Shown: piece after piece, positions 1-9,354 of the stretch
Numbering within the stretch: the first letter of the stretch is position 1
Layout of the letters: every line of letters starts with the position of its first letter
NCBI RefSeq assembly: GCF_011043555.1
Contig: NZ_JAAKGS010000010.1
Coordinates: forward strand, 124,001-188,000
Direction of reading: 5' to 3'
Length of the DNA: 64,000 nucleotides
Source: Sphingobacterium sp. SGR-19
Lineage (GTDB): Bacteria > Bacteroidota > Bacteroidia > Sphingobacteriales > Sphingobacteriaceae
Made by a program: the position numbers and the translations under genes
The notes under the pieces: model-generated
What the model saw: only the letters and a program-made list of their open reading frames with translations
The model's database searches: none
Told to the model about the DNA's origin: nothing

Positions 1-1
1 A

Positions 2-1834
2 CATTTCAATGATAAGGGTATACAATTCAGAAAATTTGAGATCAAAGACTTGCGTGGTAACTCTACCTTGTTAAACGGTTCTATAGCCACGACTACCTAT
101 ACCGATTTTGACTTCAATTTAAATCTGAACATGAACGATTTCGCTGCGGTCAATTCTACAAGAGAAGACAACGATTTATTCTTCGGGAAGCTGTATCTGA
201 CATCTAATCTTCGTATCCGAGGTAATTTGGATCAGCCACGCGTCGATGGTAGTATTATGGTCAATGAGAATACCGACTTTGTATTTGTCGTACCTAATGA
301 CGACCCGGGTGTTGCACAGAGAGATGGTGTAGTTAAGTTTGTGAACCGTAGCGATACCGCAGCAAGGAATATCTTTGCTAGACTTGACTCCATGACCACC
401 GCAAGCCAACTATCCGGAATGGATATCGCTCTCAATCTCTCCACCGACCGAGAGGCGAAGTTTAAAGTGATATTGGACGAAGGGACAAAGGATGCACTTA
501 ACATACAAGGAGTAGCGGAACTAAATGCGACTATCGATGCCAGCGATAAGATTACGATGTCGGGAACGTATACCGTAGAAAAAGGGGACTATACATTTTC
601 ATTAGGTCCTATTTCTAGGCCATTTATCTTCCAAAAAGGAAGTACTATCACGTGGAACGGTGATCCACTCGATGCACGTTTGGATATTACGGCTATCTAC
701 AGGAATCGTTTTGCTACACTGGAATTAGTACAATCTCAAATTGGAGCAGAGAGTCAAAATCTGTATAAACAACGTATTCCTTTTGACGTAAAACTTATCC
801 TAACAGGAGAGCTTTTCAAACCAGAAATCAATTTTGACATTGATTTAGATGAAAATAACGCCATTGTTTCACAAGATGTCGTAAGTAAAGTAAATATCGC
901 ATTGGCGAGCATACGCGAAGATCCCGCCGAACTAAACAAACAGGTGTTCTCATTGATTGCACTGGGTCGGTTTATGTCGGCCAACCCATTTGAAAGTCTT
1001 TCAGGTGGTGGCGGAGCCGAAGGTATGGCGCGCAGTACGGTTAGTTCATTTTTAACGAGTCAGCTAAACAACCTGGCTTCCGATCTAATTAAAGGTGTGG
1101 AACTAGACTTCAACTTGCAATCAGAAGAAGATTATCTATCTGGAAATGCCCAAACACGAACAGACCTAAATGTCGGGGTCTCCAAAATGCTATTTGATGA
1201 TCGCTTAAAGATTACGATCGGTTCTAACTTTGAAGTGGAAGGGAATACGCGTCCGGGCGAAAAAGCATCCAATATAGCCGGTGATATTTCCTTAGATTAT
1301 CAACTTTCGAAAGATGGGCGTTACTTCGCACGTGTATACCGAAAAAATCAATATCAAGCGACACTACAGGGACAATTCGTCGAAACGGGTATTGGTTTCA
1401 TTATCACGATGAGTTATGATAAATTCAAGGAATTGTTTATGAGTTCGCGGGCATTGGAGCAATATTATAATACCGATAGCAAGGGGTTCCGTCGCCGTTT
1501 CGATGTGGAGCGCATGGAATCTGACTCGGTGTATCGAGACAGCGTCCGCATAGTCATCCGGGATAGCCTGATGAAAAACAGCCCCGAATTTCGTAAACGT
1601 TTCGAGGAACGTCAAAAAGACGAACAGTTAAAACGTCAAGAAAACCACACAGACAGTTCAACGACTGATGCACGGACAGATTCTACACAACGCGTTATTC
1701 GCAGGGAAGAGCTAGACGAACAGGAAGAAAAAGAAACAGAACGTGAACACAAAGATTCAACGAATACAAACGTAGATGGGACACCAGATACCGTCAGAGA
1801 CGATGAAGAAGAAAGGGGGCCACATGAAAACTAA
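2..1834 (+). CDS. tamB: TamB (translocation and assembly module), C-terminal part
   Basis: The reading frame is open from the first bases of the window, so only the last ~611 residues of a larger protein are present. They look like the C-terminal DUF490/TamB domain: long beta-rich stretches of polar and hydrophobic residues, a conserved segment around 'YTFSLGPISRPF', and the 'SQLNN-ASDLIKGVELDFN' region typical of the end of the family. TamB is known as an inner-membrane-anchored periplasmic bridge that works with an Omp85 partner in outer-membrane assembly or lipid transport. Unusually, the last ~100 residues form a very charged, Glu/Lys/Arg/Asp-rich tail, probably disordered. The stop codon overlaps the start of tamL by 11 bp, so the two are translationally coupled. 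The family call is firm; only the upstream part is missing. Confidence 0.9.
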   Translation, partial: HFNDKGIQFRKFEIKDLRGNSTLLNGSIATTTYTDFDFNLNLNMNDFAAVNSTREDNDLFFGKLYLTSNLRIRGNLDQPRVDGSIMVNENTDFVFVVPNDDPGVAQRDGVVKFVNRSDTAARNIFARLDSMTTASQLSGMDIALNLSTDREAKFKVILDEGTKDALNIQGVAELNATIDASDKITMSGTYTVEKGDYTFSLGPISRPFIFQKGSTITWNGDPLDARLDITAIYRNRFATLELVQSQIGAESQNLYKQRIPFDVKLILTGELFKPEINFDIDLDENNAIVSQDVVSKVNIALASIREDPAELNKQVFSLIALGRFMSANPFESLSGGGGAEGMARSTVSSFLTSQLNNLASDLIKGVELDFNLQSEEDYLSGNAQTRTDLNVGVSKMLFDDRLKITIGSNFEVEGNTRPGEKASNIAGDISLDYQLSKDGRYFARVYRKNQYQATLQGQFVETGIGFIITMSYDKFKELFMSSRALEQYYNTDSKGFRRRFDVERMESDSVYRDSVRIVIRDSLMKNSPEFRKRFEERQKDEQLKRQENHTDSSTTDARTDSTQRVIRREELDEQEEKETEREHKDSTNTNVDGTPDTVRDDEEERGPHEN

Positions 1835-4130
1835 CCGACATATTATTGTGGCAGGTATGATTTCGCTAATTTTTGCAGCAAGCTGTAATCCTACGAAATA
1901 TCTTGCAGAAGACGAAAAGCTCTATAATAAAGGGCATGTGGCGATTCATCAAGATAGTATACCCACAGATAGGAAAGAGGCATTTGAAGCTCATCTCGAG
2001 GACATGCTACGTCCCAAGCCTAATAAAAAAATCTTAGGTGTCCGTTATAAACTCGGACTCTATAATATGGGTGGCGGGCCGGATTCGACCAATAGCTTTA
2101 TCAAAAGGTGGTTAAAAAAACAGGGCGAAGAGCCAGTTCTTCTTAGCGATGTAAACCGTGAATATAACGAAACACTTCTACGCAGCCGGATGGAGAATCT
2201 TGGTTTCTTCAACGCTTATGTCACTTCCGATACGACAATAGATGGTAAATTTGCAGAAGTGACCTATGACGCATTTCCCGGCAGTATCTACCGCATTGCA
2301 AAGATCGACTTTGAAGTGGATTCGACTAAACAGCTTGGTAGGGATATTTTAAGCACCAAGCAACACACATTGTTAAAGCCAAAGAGCAATTATAACCTTG
2401 ATGTTATCCTAAATGAGCGGGATCGCATTGACAACGACCTGAAAAACAAGGGTTATTATTACTTTTCTCCGGATAACATCTTGCTAGAAGTCGATAGCAG
2501 CAAAGGAAGTCACGAAGTCGATATGTATGTCACCCTGAAACCGGAAACGCCGCAAAAAGCTCGACAGCCACAAAAGATAGGAAATGTTTATATCTACCCC
2601 AATTACGAGCAAACTTCGGGAGGACTCCAATTAAGACGCCCTCGACGTGCCCAGTTATTTGACGATAGGTATTATATCATCGATCCGGAAAACACATACC
2701 GAAAGAAGGTACTGGCTAACCATATTTTTTTTAATACTGGACAGATGTACAACCGGTGGGATCACAACCTAACGATCAGTCATTTGGTAAATTTGAATGC
2801 ATTTAAGTTTGTAAAAAACACATTCGTCGATAGCCCGGACTCTGCGAATACCTTGGATGTTTACTATCACCTCACGCCTATGCAACGCAAAACGATTCGT
2901 TTTGAGGTACTAGGGAAAACGGCGTCTGTTTACAACGGTACAGAAGCAAATATTAATTGGACATTGCGTAACGCATTTAAGGGTTTCGAAACATTAAATT
3001 TGACCTTGTTCGGCGGCTACGAAACCCAGACAGGCGGCAGTGTCAACCTGAACTCCAGTTACATACGTTATGGAGCAGAAGTAGGCGTGGTGTGGCCACG
3101 TTTATTATCGCCCTATAAATGGGCTCCTGCGCGACGGTATATACCTAAAACATATACAAAAGTAGGTTATGAGTTTTTAAATCGGAGAAATGCATACACG
3201 CTCAATTCACTGTCTATTAATTATGGTTATAACTGGAAAGAAAATGAACAGAAACAGCACGACTTAGCCCTAGCTGAAATTATCTATGTGCAACCGCGTA
3301 ATATTTCGGACGACTATCGGGCACAAATGGATACTGTTCCGACTCTACGTCATATTGTTGACCCTCAATTTTCTTTTGGCCCTAACTATAATTATACATA
3401 TACGAACTCGATGGACGCAGAACGTAAACATACCTTTTATGCAAAAGCGGGCTTAAATACTTCTGGCAATATATTAGGATTAATTCAAGGAGCAAATTAT
3501 GACGAGGGCGCAAAAGAAATTTTTGGAACACCATACGCACAATTTGTCAAAGCGGAAGCTGATTTTCGTCACTATATGAAATTGACAGCTAATTCCCAAC
3601 TTGCCTCCAGGATAATGGTGGGTATGAGTCATTCGTATGGAAATTCCCGCTCCCTCCCCTATTTAAAACAATTTTTCTCCGGCGGTCCCAATGGACTACG
3701 TGCTTATCGCGCTAGAGCAGTTGGGCCCGGATCAGCTTATCCTGAAAACCTAGGTGAAAACAATTTCTTTGCCGACCAGACCGGTGATTTCAAATTGGAG
3801 CTTAACACGGAATACCGAGCGCAGATAGCCGGCATGTTACATTGGGCTGCGTTCATCGATGCAGGGAATATATGGCTACAGCGTGAAGACGAGAACAAAC
3901 CTGGCGGAAAATTGTCCAAAGATTTTTACAAAGAACTAGCCGTAGGTGCAGGTCTGGGACTACGTCTTGATCTGGATTTCTTGATTGTCCGGACAGATTT
4001 CGCTATACCCGTACGTGTACCGTATCGGGATCCGGGAGATCGTTGGGTATTCAAATACATTGATTTTAGAGACAGGCAATGGAGACGCGAAAACGTTGTG
4101 TTTAATTTAGCCATCGGTTATCCATTCTAA
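1824..4130 (+). CDS. tamL: TamL, Omp85-family outer-membrane lipoprotein
   Basis: This 768-residue protein begins with a lipoprotein signal (MKTNRHIIVAGMISL, then FAASC), so it should be anchored at Cys~21. POTRA-like repeats follow, and a C-terminal Omp85 beta-barrel carries the conserved 'GGPNGLRAYRAR' element and ends in a barrel-like 'AIGYPF'. In Bacteroidota the TamA role is taken by such a lipidated Omp85 protein, called TamL. I place the start at 1824 because a purine-rich AAAGGGGG lies just before it and because the lipobox is then ~20 residues from Met. An in-frame ATG 48 bp upstream would add a hydrophilic leader before the signal. The gene overlaps tamB by 11 bp, the usual tamB-tamL pair. 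A second, divergent homologue lies at 37.9-40.3 kb. Confidence 0.92.
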   Translation: MKTNRHIIVAGMISLIFAASCNPTKYLAEDEKLYNKGHVAIHQDSIPTDRKEAFEAHLEDMLRPKPNKKILGVRYKLGLYNMGGGPDSTNSFIKRWLKKQGEEPVLLSDVNREYNETLLRSRMENLGFFNAYVTSDTTIDGKFAEVTYDAFPGSIYRIAKIDFEVDSTKQLGRDILSTKQHTLLKPKSNYNLDVILNERDRIDNDLKNKGYYYFSPDNILLEVDSSKGSHEVDMYVTLKPETPQKARQPQKIGNVYIYPNYEQTSGGLQLRRPRRAQLFDDRYYIIDPENTYRKKVLANHIFFNTGQMYNRWDHNLTISHLVNLNAFKFVKNTFVDSPDSANTLDVYYHLTPMQRKTIRFEVLGKTASVYNGTEANINWTLRNAFKGFETLNLTLFGGYETQTGGSVNLNSSYIRYGAEVGVVWPRLLSPYKWAPARRYIPKTYTKVGYEFLNRRNAYTLNSLSINYGYNWKENEQKQHDLALAEIIYVQPRNISDDYRAQMDTVPTLRHIVDPQFSFGPNYNYTYTNSMDAERKHTFYAKAGLNTSGNILGLIQGANYDEGAKEIFGTPYAQFVKAEADFRHYMKLTANSQLASRIMVGMSHSYGNSRSLPYLKQFFSGGPNGLRAYRARAVGPGSAYPENLGENNFFADQTGDFKLELNTEYRAQIAGMLHWAAFIDAGNIWLQREDENKPGGKLSKDFYKELAVGAGLGLRLDLDFLIVRTDFAIPVRVPYRDPGDRWVFKYIDFRDRQWRRENVVFNLAIGYPF

Positions 4131-4137
4131 TTTCTTT

Positions 4138-4145
4138 TATTTTTG
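4138..4145 (+). promoter_or_regulatory. putative -7 element upstream of mdh
   Basis: TATTTTTG matches the Bacteroidota housekeeping -7 consensus TAnnTTTG and lies just after the tamL stop. No clear TTTG -33 box is visible at the usual distance. It would give mdh a leader of roughly 140 nt containing a short reading frame at 4206. Confidence 0.35.
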
Positions 4146-4205
4146 CTCTCTTTTCCGTACATTTATCTACACATCAATTCCACCAGCAACAAAGGAGAAA
4201 AAAAT

Positions 4206-4256
4206 ATGCAGACGAAACCATCACGATTTATTCAGACTACATCGAAGGATGAATAA
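4206..4256 (+). CDS. possible 16-codon leader peptide upstream of mdh
   Basis: A short frame, MQTKPSRFIQTTSKDE, follows a near-perfect Shine-Dalgarno (AAAGGAG, spaced about 8 nt from ATG). Strong Shine-Dalgarno sites are rare in Bacteroidota, so this one stands out; it ends 33 nt before the mdh start. The peptide resembles nothing I recognise, and expression is inferred only from the ribosome-binding site. It could equally be a purine-rich leader segment of the mdh mRNA that is never translated. Confidence 0.3.
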   Translation: MQTKPSRFIQTTSKDE

Positions 4257-4289
4257 ATCTGATAGCTTCGTCACAATCTAAAAACAAAC

Positions 4290-5234
4290 ATGCAGATGAA
4301 AATAACAGTTATTGGAGCAGGAGCTGTGGGCTCGACTACAGCGGATAATCTTGTACGGCGGAACATCGCAGAAGAAGTTGTATTATTGGATATCAAAGAA
4401 GGTGTTGCGGAAGGTAAGGCGCAAGATATGATGCAGACAGCTGCGCTTTTGGGATTTGATTCTACCATAAAAGGGGTCACCAATGATTATACACAGACGG
4501 CGGGTTCGGCGGTAGCGGTCATTACTTCCGGTATCCCTAGAAAACCGGGGATGACACGTGAAGAACTCATAGGCACGAATGCGGGTATCGTCAAATCGGT
4601 TGTAGAAAATTTAATAAAACATTCCCCCGATATTATTATCCTTATCGTGTCCAACCCAATGGATACCATGTCGTATCTTGCATTAAAATCAAGTGGTCTT
4701 CCTAAAAACAGGATTATAGGCATGGGTGGTGCACTGGATTCTGCACGTTTCAAATACCAAATTTCCCAAAAGCTACAAGCGTCAGCAAACGATTTAAATG
4801 CTATCGTAATAGGTGGGCATGGTGATACTACGATGATTCCATTGATACACCACGCTACGTGGAACAGCATTCCTGTGCGTAGTTTCCTAACACAGGAAGA
4901 GCAAGACGATATCGTCAAAAAAACAATGGTAGGTGGAGCTACGTTAACCGCATTGATCGGTACTTCAGCCTGGTATGCGCCAGGGGCAGCAGCAGCAGCT
5001 ATGGTAGAAAGTATTGTACGTGACCAAAACAGACTATTTACCGCTTCTGTATTCCTTGAGGGAGAATATGGCGAAGAAGATATCAATATCGGCGTACCTG
5101 TCATTATAAACAAAAAAGGTTGGGATCGCATTGTTCCACTGGAACTATCGGAAGACGAGAAAACATTGTTTAAAAACAGTGCAAATGCCGTACGAAACAT
5201 GAACCAAGTATTGAAAGATAGCAATATCATTTAA
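4290..5234 (+). CDS. mdh: malate dehydrogenase (LDH-like, NAD-dependent)
   Basis: This 314-residue protein interconverts malate and oxaloacetate in the TCA cycle. The N-terminus has the Rossmann glycine motif GAGAVG, followed by an acidic residue (LLDIKEG) that predicts NAD over NADP. The substrate-binding arginine is in 'GIPRKPGMTRE', the catalytic Asp in 'GALDSARF', and the proton-acceptor His in 'GGHGDT'. Arg in the substrate loop (PRKPGM) favours malate over lactate. Length is normal for the tetrameric LDH-like MDH class. Two ATGs lie two codons apart (4290 and 4296); the second gives the more typical start MKITVIGAG. The gene appears to stand alone, between tamL and an unrelated protease gene. 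Confidence 0.95.
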   Translation: MQMKITVIGAGAVGSTTADNLVRRNIAEEVVLLDIKEGVAEGKAQDMMQTAALLGFDSTIKGVTNDYTQTAGSAVAVITSGIPRKPGMTREELIGTNAGIVKSVVENLIKHSPDIIILIVSNPMDTMSYLALKSSGLPKNRIIGMGGALDSARFKYQISQKLQASANDLNAIVIGGHGDTTMIPLIHHATWNSIPVRSFLTQEEQDDIVKKTMVGGATLTALIGTSAWYAPGAAAAAMVESIVRDQNRLFTASVFLEGEYGEEDINIGVPVIINKKGWDRIVPLELSEDEKTLFKNSANAVRNMNQVLKDSNII

Positions 5235-5311
5235 CACACTTTTTTGCATGGGTTTTATTTTTATATATTTCCTCTTATAAAATAGCCCTTGATGGCAGAG
5301 GAGAGCGAAAT

Positions 5312-5360
5312 AAATTCATTTTATATTATGCGCAATTAAATTGCATATAAAAATGAATTT
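5312..5360. repeat. inverted repeat across the upstream start codons of the aspartyl protease gene
   Basis: The arms read AAATTCATTTTATATTATGC and, after a short AT-rich centre, GCATATAAAAATGAATTT, pairing over ~20 bp with a small bulge. The right arm contains an in-frame ATG at 5353, which a folded RNA would hide, leaving the ATG at 5377 free. There is no T-run, so it is not a simple terminator for mdh. Confidence 0.7.
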
Positions 5361-5376
5361 ATTTAGGTTTACACCC

Positions 5377-5814
5377 ATGCAAAAAATTCCGTTAGAAATA
5401 TTGGAACTACAGGGCGATGGTTACCATGTATTGATTGATGTTCGCTTATTTGATCAACCTTTTAAAATGGTGCTAGATACCGGCGCATCAAAAACCGTAC
5501 TTGACAAAACCACACTCCTACAGTCGGGTATTCCGGAAGAAAAAATTGAAAATACCAATATCATCTCGACGGGATTAGGTACGAATTCTATGGAAAGTTT
5601 TATTCTAGAGCTACCAACTTTCGAGATAGGCAACTGGAAAATAACGAAATTTATAACGGCAGTACTCGACTTGAGTGCCGTAAATTATGCCTATCAGCAG
5701 ATGAACTTACCCCCTGTAATCGGTGTATTGGGTGGAGACATCTTGGTATCGTATGCTGCTCGGATTGATTATAGAAAACAACTTTTGACCTTAAGGAATC
5801 GTAAAGTAAGTTGA
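5377..5814 (+). CDS. retropepsin-like aspartic protease (single domain)
   Basis: This ~145-residue protein has the single aspartic-protease motif 'VLDTGASKTVLD' near residue 30 and the second conserved hydrophobic-Gly element 'VIGVLGGDIL' near the C-terminus. That is the layout of retropepsin-like/gag-asp proteases, which must dimerise to form an active site. There is no signal peptide or membrane segment, so it is probably cytoplasmic. I prefer the ATG at 5377 (MQKIPLEILEL) because the earlier in-frame starts (TTG 5341, ATG 5353) lie inside an inverted repeat and add an unrelated stretch. The next gene starts 8 nt downstream, so the two are likely co-transcribed. The substrate is unknown. 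Confidence 0.75.
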   Translation: MQKIPLEILELQGDGYHVLIDVRLFDQPFKMVLDTGASKTVLDKTTLLQSGIPEEKIENTNIISTGLGTNSMESFILELPTFEIGNWKITKFITAVLDLSAVNYAYQQMNLPPVIGVLGGDILVSYAARIDYRKQLLTLRNRKVS

Positions 5815-5822
5815 GATGGGAT

Positions 5823-7079
5823 ATGTTTTTGAGTTTAAAATCAATATTTTTCCATTTATTATTATTCTGCGGTCCTCTCGTCGCTTTCCCGTTTGACACA
5901 TTACTTCGGGATACACTTTCGGTTGATACCGCACATAAACTAAATGGCGCAGGACGATTTGCACATCACTTGGGGATAGAAATTCGTCCGGGCTATGTAT
6001 TACCTAATGTACCATTTTATGCGGGAGTTAATCAACAACGAAAACCTATTCAAAACGCATTATCGGGTCACATCAAATACGCCTTTCGATTCCCAAATGG
6101 ATCTCTGGGCGACCAAATTTATGCCCATACCTATCAAGGAATCGGTGTGTCTTTCTATAGTTTCGGCAACCGACGAGAATTGGGATCTCCTAAAGCGATG
6201 TATTTTTTTCAGCGTTCCAATATCACACAACTCAATACAGACTTGGCACTAGATTACGAATGGAATTTTGGCTTATCGACCGGCTGGAAACCACATAATT
6301 TTGAGTACAACCCTTATAATGTTGCCATCGGTTCCAAGACCAATGCCTATCTAAACGCCGGCCTGTATTTGAGATGGATATTAACGAAACATATGGGATT
6401 GACAACTGGTATCGATTTCACTCATTTTTCAAATGGCAACACCAATTTCCCTAATGCGGGCCTCAACATGCTTGGACTAAAAATTGGTGTTTTATATGAC
6501 TTCCGAAAAAAAGAACGCATCGCAACGCCTGCTGGAATTCCCGATTCTTTGCTCACACAATATCCTAAACATATCAACTATGATCTAGTTTTTTTCGGCT
6601 CATGGCGACGAAAAGGTGTCGAAGTTATGGGGCAACCTGTACCTTCGCCACATCAATATCCGGTTTTGGGAATGTATTTTGGTCCGATATACAATTTTAG
6701 CTATAGGTTTCGGGCAGGCGCTTCTATTGATGTTGTATATGATGGCAGCGCAAATGTTTACACCAAGAATTACTTCTCTGCCACTTCCGAAGAAAAGTTT
6801 TTTAAACCCTCGATAGATAGACAGCTGGCATTCGGATTATCGGCAAGAGCCGAATATATCATGCCTATTTTTACTATTGGTATCGGTCTAGGTGGTAACG
6901 TACTTCATAAAGGTGGAGACCTGCGGGGTACTTATCAAACATTTGCTCTTAAAATAGCAACTACTAGAAATTCATTCTTACACATCGGTTATAATTTAAA
7001 GGATTTCCACGAACCAAATTATCTCATGTTAGGTCTGGGTTATCGATTTAAAAACAAAGCACCGTCGTTGTTATATTGA
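5823..7079 (+). CDS. acyloxyacyl hydrolase, PagL-type lipid A deacylase
   Basis: This 418-residue outer-membrane protein has a hydrophobic signal peptide (MFLSLKSIFFHLLLFCGPLVA). The middle contains 'THFSNGNTNFPNAGLN', the His-Ser-Asn signature of PagL-like lipid A 3-O-deacylases, where His and Ser form the catalytic pair. The rest is alternating beta-strand sequence and ends in a barrel-type 'LMLGLGYRF'. PagL itself is ~170 residues; this protein is more than twice as long, as is usual for Bacteroidota members, with a second beta-rich half of unknown role. The start is ATG 5823; a TTG at 5811 overlaps the stop of the preceding protease gene. It likely remodels lipid A in the outer leaflet. 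Confidence 0.75.
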   Translation: MFLSLKSIFFHLLLFCGPLVAFPFDTLLRDTLSVDTAHKLNGAGRFAHHLGIEIRPGYVLPNVPFYAGVNQQRKPIQNALSGHIKYAFRFPNGSLGDQIYAHTYQGIGVSFYSFGNRRELGSPKAMYFFQRSNITQLNTDLALDYEWNFGLSTGWKPHNFEYNPYNVAIGSKTNAYLNAGLYLRWILTKHMGLTTGIDFTHFSNGNTNFPNAGLNMLGLKIGVLYDFRKKERIATPAGIPDSLLTQYPKHINYDLVFFGSWRRKGVEVMGQPVPSPHQYPVLGMYFGPIYNFSYRFRAGASIDVVYDGSANVYTKNYFSATSEEKFFKPSIDRQLAFGLSARAEYIMPIFTIGIGLGGNVLHKGGDLRGTYQTFALKIATTRNSFLHIGYNLKDFHEPNYLMLGLGYRFKNKAPSLLY

Positions 7080-7086
7080 TAATATT

Positions 7087-8319
7087 TTATATTTTTTTAA
7101 ACAATCGTCGATGAATATGTAGCCGTAGATACGTATAAAAGCTTAACGCTATTGCGATACCTGCTGCGCCCATTGTATATAGTGTACTCTTAATTCCAAG
7201 ATATTCAGCCATTGCTCCTACCAATAACGTTCCGATGGGAGCAACACCTTGGAAAGCCATTACATAATAACCTATTACACGAGCACGGTAGCTGGGAACA
7301 GCATGCGTCTGGATATACGTGTTAATGGAAGAATTTTGCATCATCATGGCAAACGCCACCATCATGGTGAATGCCAAAGCTAATGGCAGAAGACGCGCAA
7401 ATGCTAATAAACAAAGCGCTGCCCCCATTAAAAAAGCGGAAAATAAAACACGATACCGGAGATTTTCCCCCGTCTTCAACCTGGCCATATTGATAGCACC
7501 GATCATTGCACCAAAACCTGCTGCACTTTCAAACCAAGAGAATGTTGATTCGTCTCCCGAAAAAAGATCTTTTGCCACTGCCGGCAATAGAGACGTATAG
7601 GGAATAACGAATAAACTCGAAAAGACCAATACGACAATCAACGAAGCAATATGTGGGGAACGCCGTAAATAGCTAAACCCTTCTATAAGTGCCCGCCAGT
7701 TGCTTTCCTTTATCAGTTTCGATGGATCTTCTGTCACACGCATCAGTAGTAGACATATAATAACGGGGACAAAACTAATAAAGTTGATGCCGAAGCAAAC
7801 AAATTCCCCATAATTGGTCAACAGAATACCGCCAATGGCAGGCCCTACCATCCTCGCCGCATTGAAGATGGAAGAGTTTAAGGCGATGGCATTGGGCAAA
7901 TCCCTTTTATTATCTACGAGCGATATCATCAATGATTGGCGGCCAAGCACATCAAAAGCGCTGATGACGCCTTGTAAAAAACCTAACATAGACAAGATAA
8001 AAACAGTTTGCAGCTGCAATCCCACGACCAAGGTCAATACACCTGCTTGTATCATTAATCCTATTTGGGTAAGAAATACCAATTTGTATTTCCTATGCTT
8101 ATCAACAAATGAACCGACAAACGGAGAAAGAATCAGTGAAGGAAGCAGAGCAATAAATTGTACAAAACCCAACCAAAAAACAGAGTTTGTCATTTCGTAG
8201 ACCATCCAACTGATAGCGATTCGCTGCATCCAAGTACCTAAAAGTGATATGGCTTGGCCAATGACATGTAATCGAAAATTAGGATAAGAAAGCGATCTAA
8301 ATATATCCATGAACGGCAA
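7087..8319 (-). CDS. MFS transporter, EntS/MFS_3-type exporter
   Basis: This 410-residue protein has about 12 hydrophobic segments and the MFS loop 2-3 motif in the form 'GSFVDKHRKYKL'. The opening 'LSYPNFRLHVIGQAISLLGTWMQRIAISWMVYEMT' region resembles the MFS_3 family, which includes the enterobactin exporter EntS and macrolide-efflux-like proteins. Exporters of this type use the proton gradient; the substrate cannot be told from sequence. It faces the acyloxyacyl hydrolase gene tail to tail with only 7 bp between them, and is divergent from the transaldolase gene. No regulator is adjacent. The family is secure, the substrate open. Confidence 0.85.
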   Translation of the reverse strand: MPFMDIFRSLSYPNFRLHVIGQAISLLGTWMQRIAISWMVYEMTNSVFWLGFVQFIALLPSLILSPFVGSFVDKHRKYKLVFLTQIGLMIQAGVLTLVVGLQLQTVFILSMLGFLQGVISAFDVLGRQSLMISLVDNKRDLPNAIALNSSIFNAARMVGPAIGGILLTNYGEFVCFGINFISFVPVIICLLLMRVTEDPSKLIKESNWRALIEGFSYLRRSPHIASLIVVLVFSSLFVIPYTSLLPAVAKDLFSGDESTFSWFESAAGFGAMIGAINMARLKTGENLRYRVLFSAFLMGAALCLLAFARLLPLALAFTMMVAFAMMMQNSSINTYIQTHAVPSYRARVIGYYVMAFQGVAPIGTLLVGAMAEYLGIKSTLYTMGAAGIAIALSFYTYLRLHIHRRLFKKI

Positions 8320-8361
8320 AAAATGTTTTGATTAAACGCAATCAGATTGAGATAATATAAT

Positions 8362-8369
8362 TACTTTTG
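8362..8369 (+). promoter_or_regulatory. putative -7 promoter element of the transaldolase gene
   Basis: TACTTTTG fits TAnnTTTG. It lies 61 bp before the ATG at 8431, in the intergenic region divergent from the MFS gene. No well-spaced -33 box is visible. Confidence 0.4.
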
Positions 8370-8430
8370 TAACATACATACGTATATTATGTTTTAAATA
8401 TTTTAAATCACTATAAACAATCTATTAAAC

Positions 8431-9090
8431 ATGAAGTTTTTTATCGATACCGCAAACCTTGCTCAGATCAAAGAAGCGCAAGATCTAGGCGTGTTAGACG
8501 GCGTAACCACGAATCCTAGCCTCATGGCAAAAGAAGGTATCAGTGGAGAAGAAAATGTAATTAATCACTATAAAGCCATCTGCGATATCGTAGATGGGGA
8601 TGTCAGTGCAGAAGTTATCTCCACGGATTTTGACAATATGGTTAAAGAAGGTGAAGCATTAGCTGCCTTGAATCCAAAAATTGTAGTGAAGGTTCCAATG
8701 ATCAAAGATGGTATTAAAGCTATTAAATACTTCAGCCAAAAAGGTATCAAAACGAATTGTACACTAGTATTTTCTGCCGGCCAAGCTTTATTGGCTGCCA
8801 AAGCGGGAGCTACTTATGTTTCGCCATTTATCGGCCGGCTGGACGATATATCCGTAGATGGTCTAGCATTAATTGAAGAAATCCGTTTAATTTACGATAA
8901 TTACGGTTTTACAACACAAATCTTAGCCGCATCTGTACGTCATAGCGCACATATATTAGGATGTGCGAAAATTGGAGCAGATGTGATGACCGGTCCTTTA
9001 TCCGCTATTTTATCGCTATTAAAACATCCGCTAACAGATAGCGGATTGGCACAATTCCTAGCCGACCACGCGAAAGCAGCAGGAAAATAA
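8431..9090 (+). CDS. fsa: small transaldolase / fructose-6-phosphate aldolase family
   Basis: This 219-residue protein has the compact single-domain form of the transaldolase family (TalC/MipB/FSA). The N-terminus '[16 protein letters not shown]' and the '[13 protein letters not shown]' element are family hallmarks. The Schiff-base lysine is expected in 'IVVKVPM' (Lys~87), and 'FIGRLDD' and '[10 protein letters not shown]' line the barrel. Members either move dihydroxyacetone between sugar phosphates in the pentose phosphate pathway or cleave fructose 6-phosphate. Sequence alone does not settle which; many Bacteroidota proteins of this length are annotated as transaldolase. It is a single-gene unit with its own terminator. 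Confidence 0.9.
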   Translation: MKFFIDTANLAQIKEAQDLGVLDGVTTNPSLMAKEGISGEENVINHYKAICDIVDGDVSAEVISTDFDNMVKEGEALAALNPKIVVKVPMIKDGIKAIKYFSQKGIKTNCTLVFSAGQALLAAKAGATYVSPFIGRLDDISVDGLALIEEIRLIYDNYGFTTQILAASVRHSAHILGCAKIGADVMTGPLSAILSLLKHPLTDSGLAQFLADHAKAAGK

Positions 9091-9112
9091 AAAGATACCG
9101 TTTACGGTTTCA

Positions 9113-9146
9113 AAGCCTCTTCGAATATCATTCGGAGGGGCTTTTT
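9113..9146 (+). terminator. rho-independent terminator after the transaldolase gene
   Basis: Arms AAGCCTCTTCGAAT and ATTCGGAGGGGCTT pair over 14 bp around a 3-nt loop and are followed by TTT. It is 22 nt past the stop codon. Confidence 0.85.
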
Positions 9147-9354
9147 AATGCAAATGACCAAGCCGGCCTTTGACTGGGTACCATCTTACGTGCATTGGGC
9201 TTATTTTGTAGGCTGAAAAAGAATCATTAAACAGGAACGGATTTTGATCCTTCGGACTTCTTTTTTGTAAAATGGAAAAAAGGAAAACCCAAACTTTTAT
9301 TTGGCGACCCACACACAGCGTCATTTTAAAAAAAAACGTAACTTTACACTTATC

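Noticed and set aside
4487-5230. 247-codon open frame on the minus strand opposite mdh
   Set aside because: It is a shadow of mdh caused by codon bias; mdh has all its catalytic residues and there is no support for an antisense protein.
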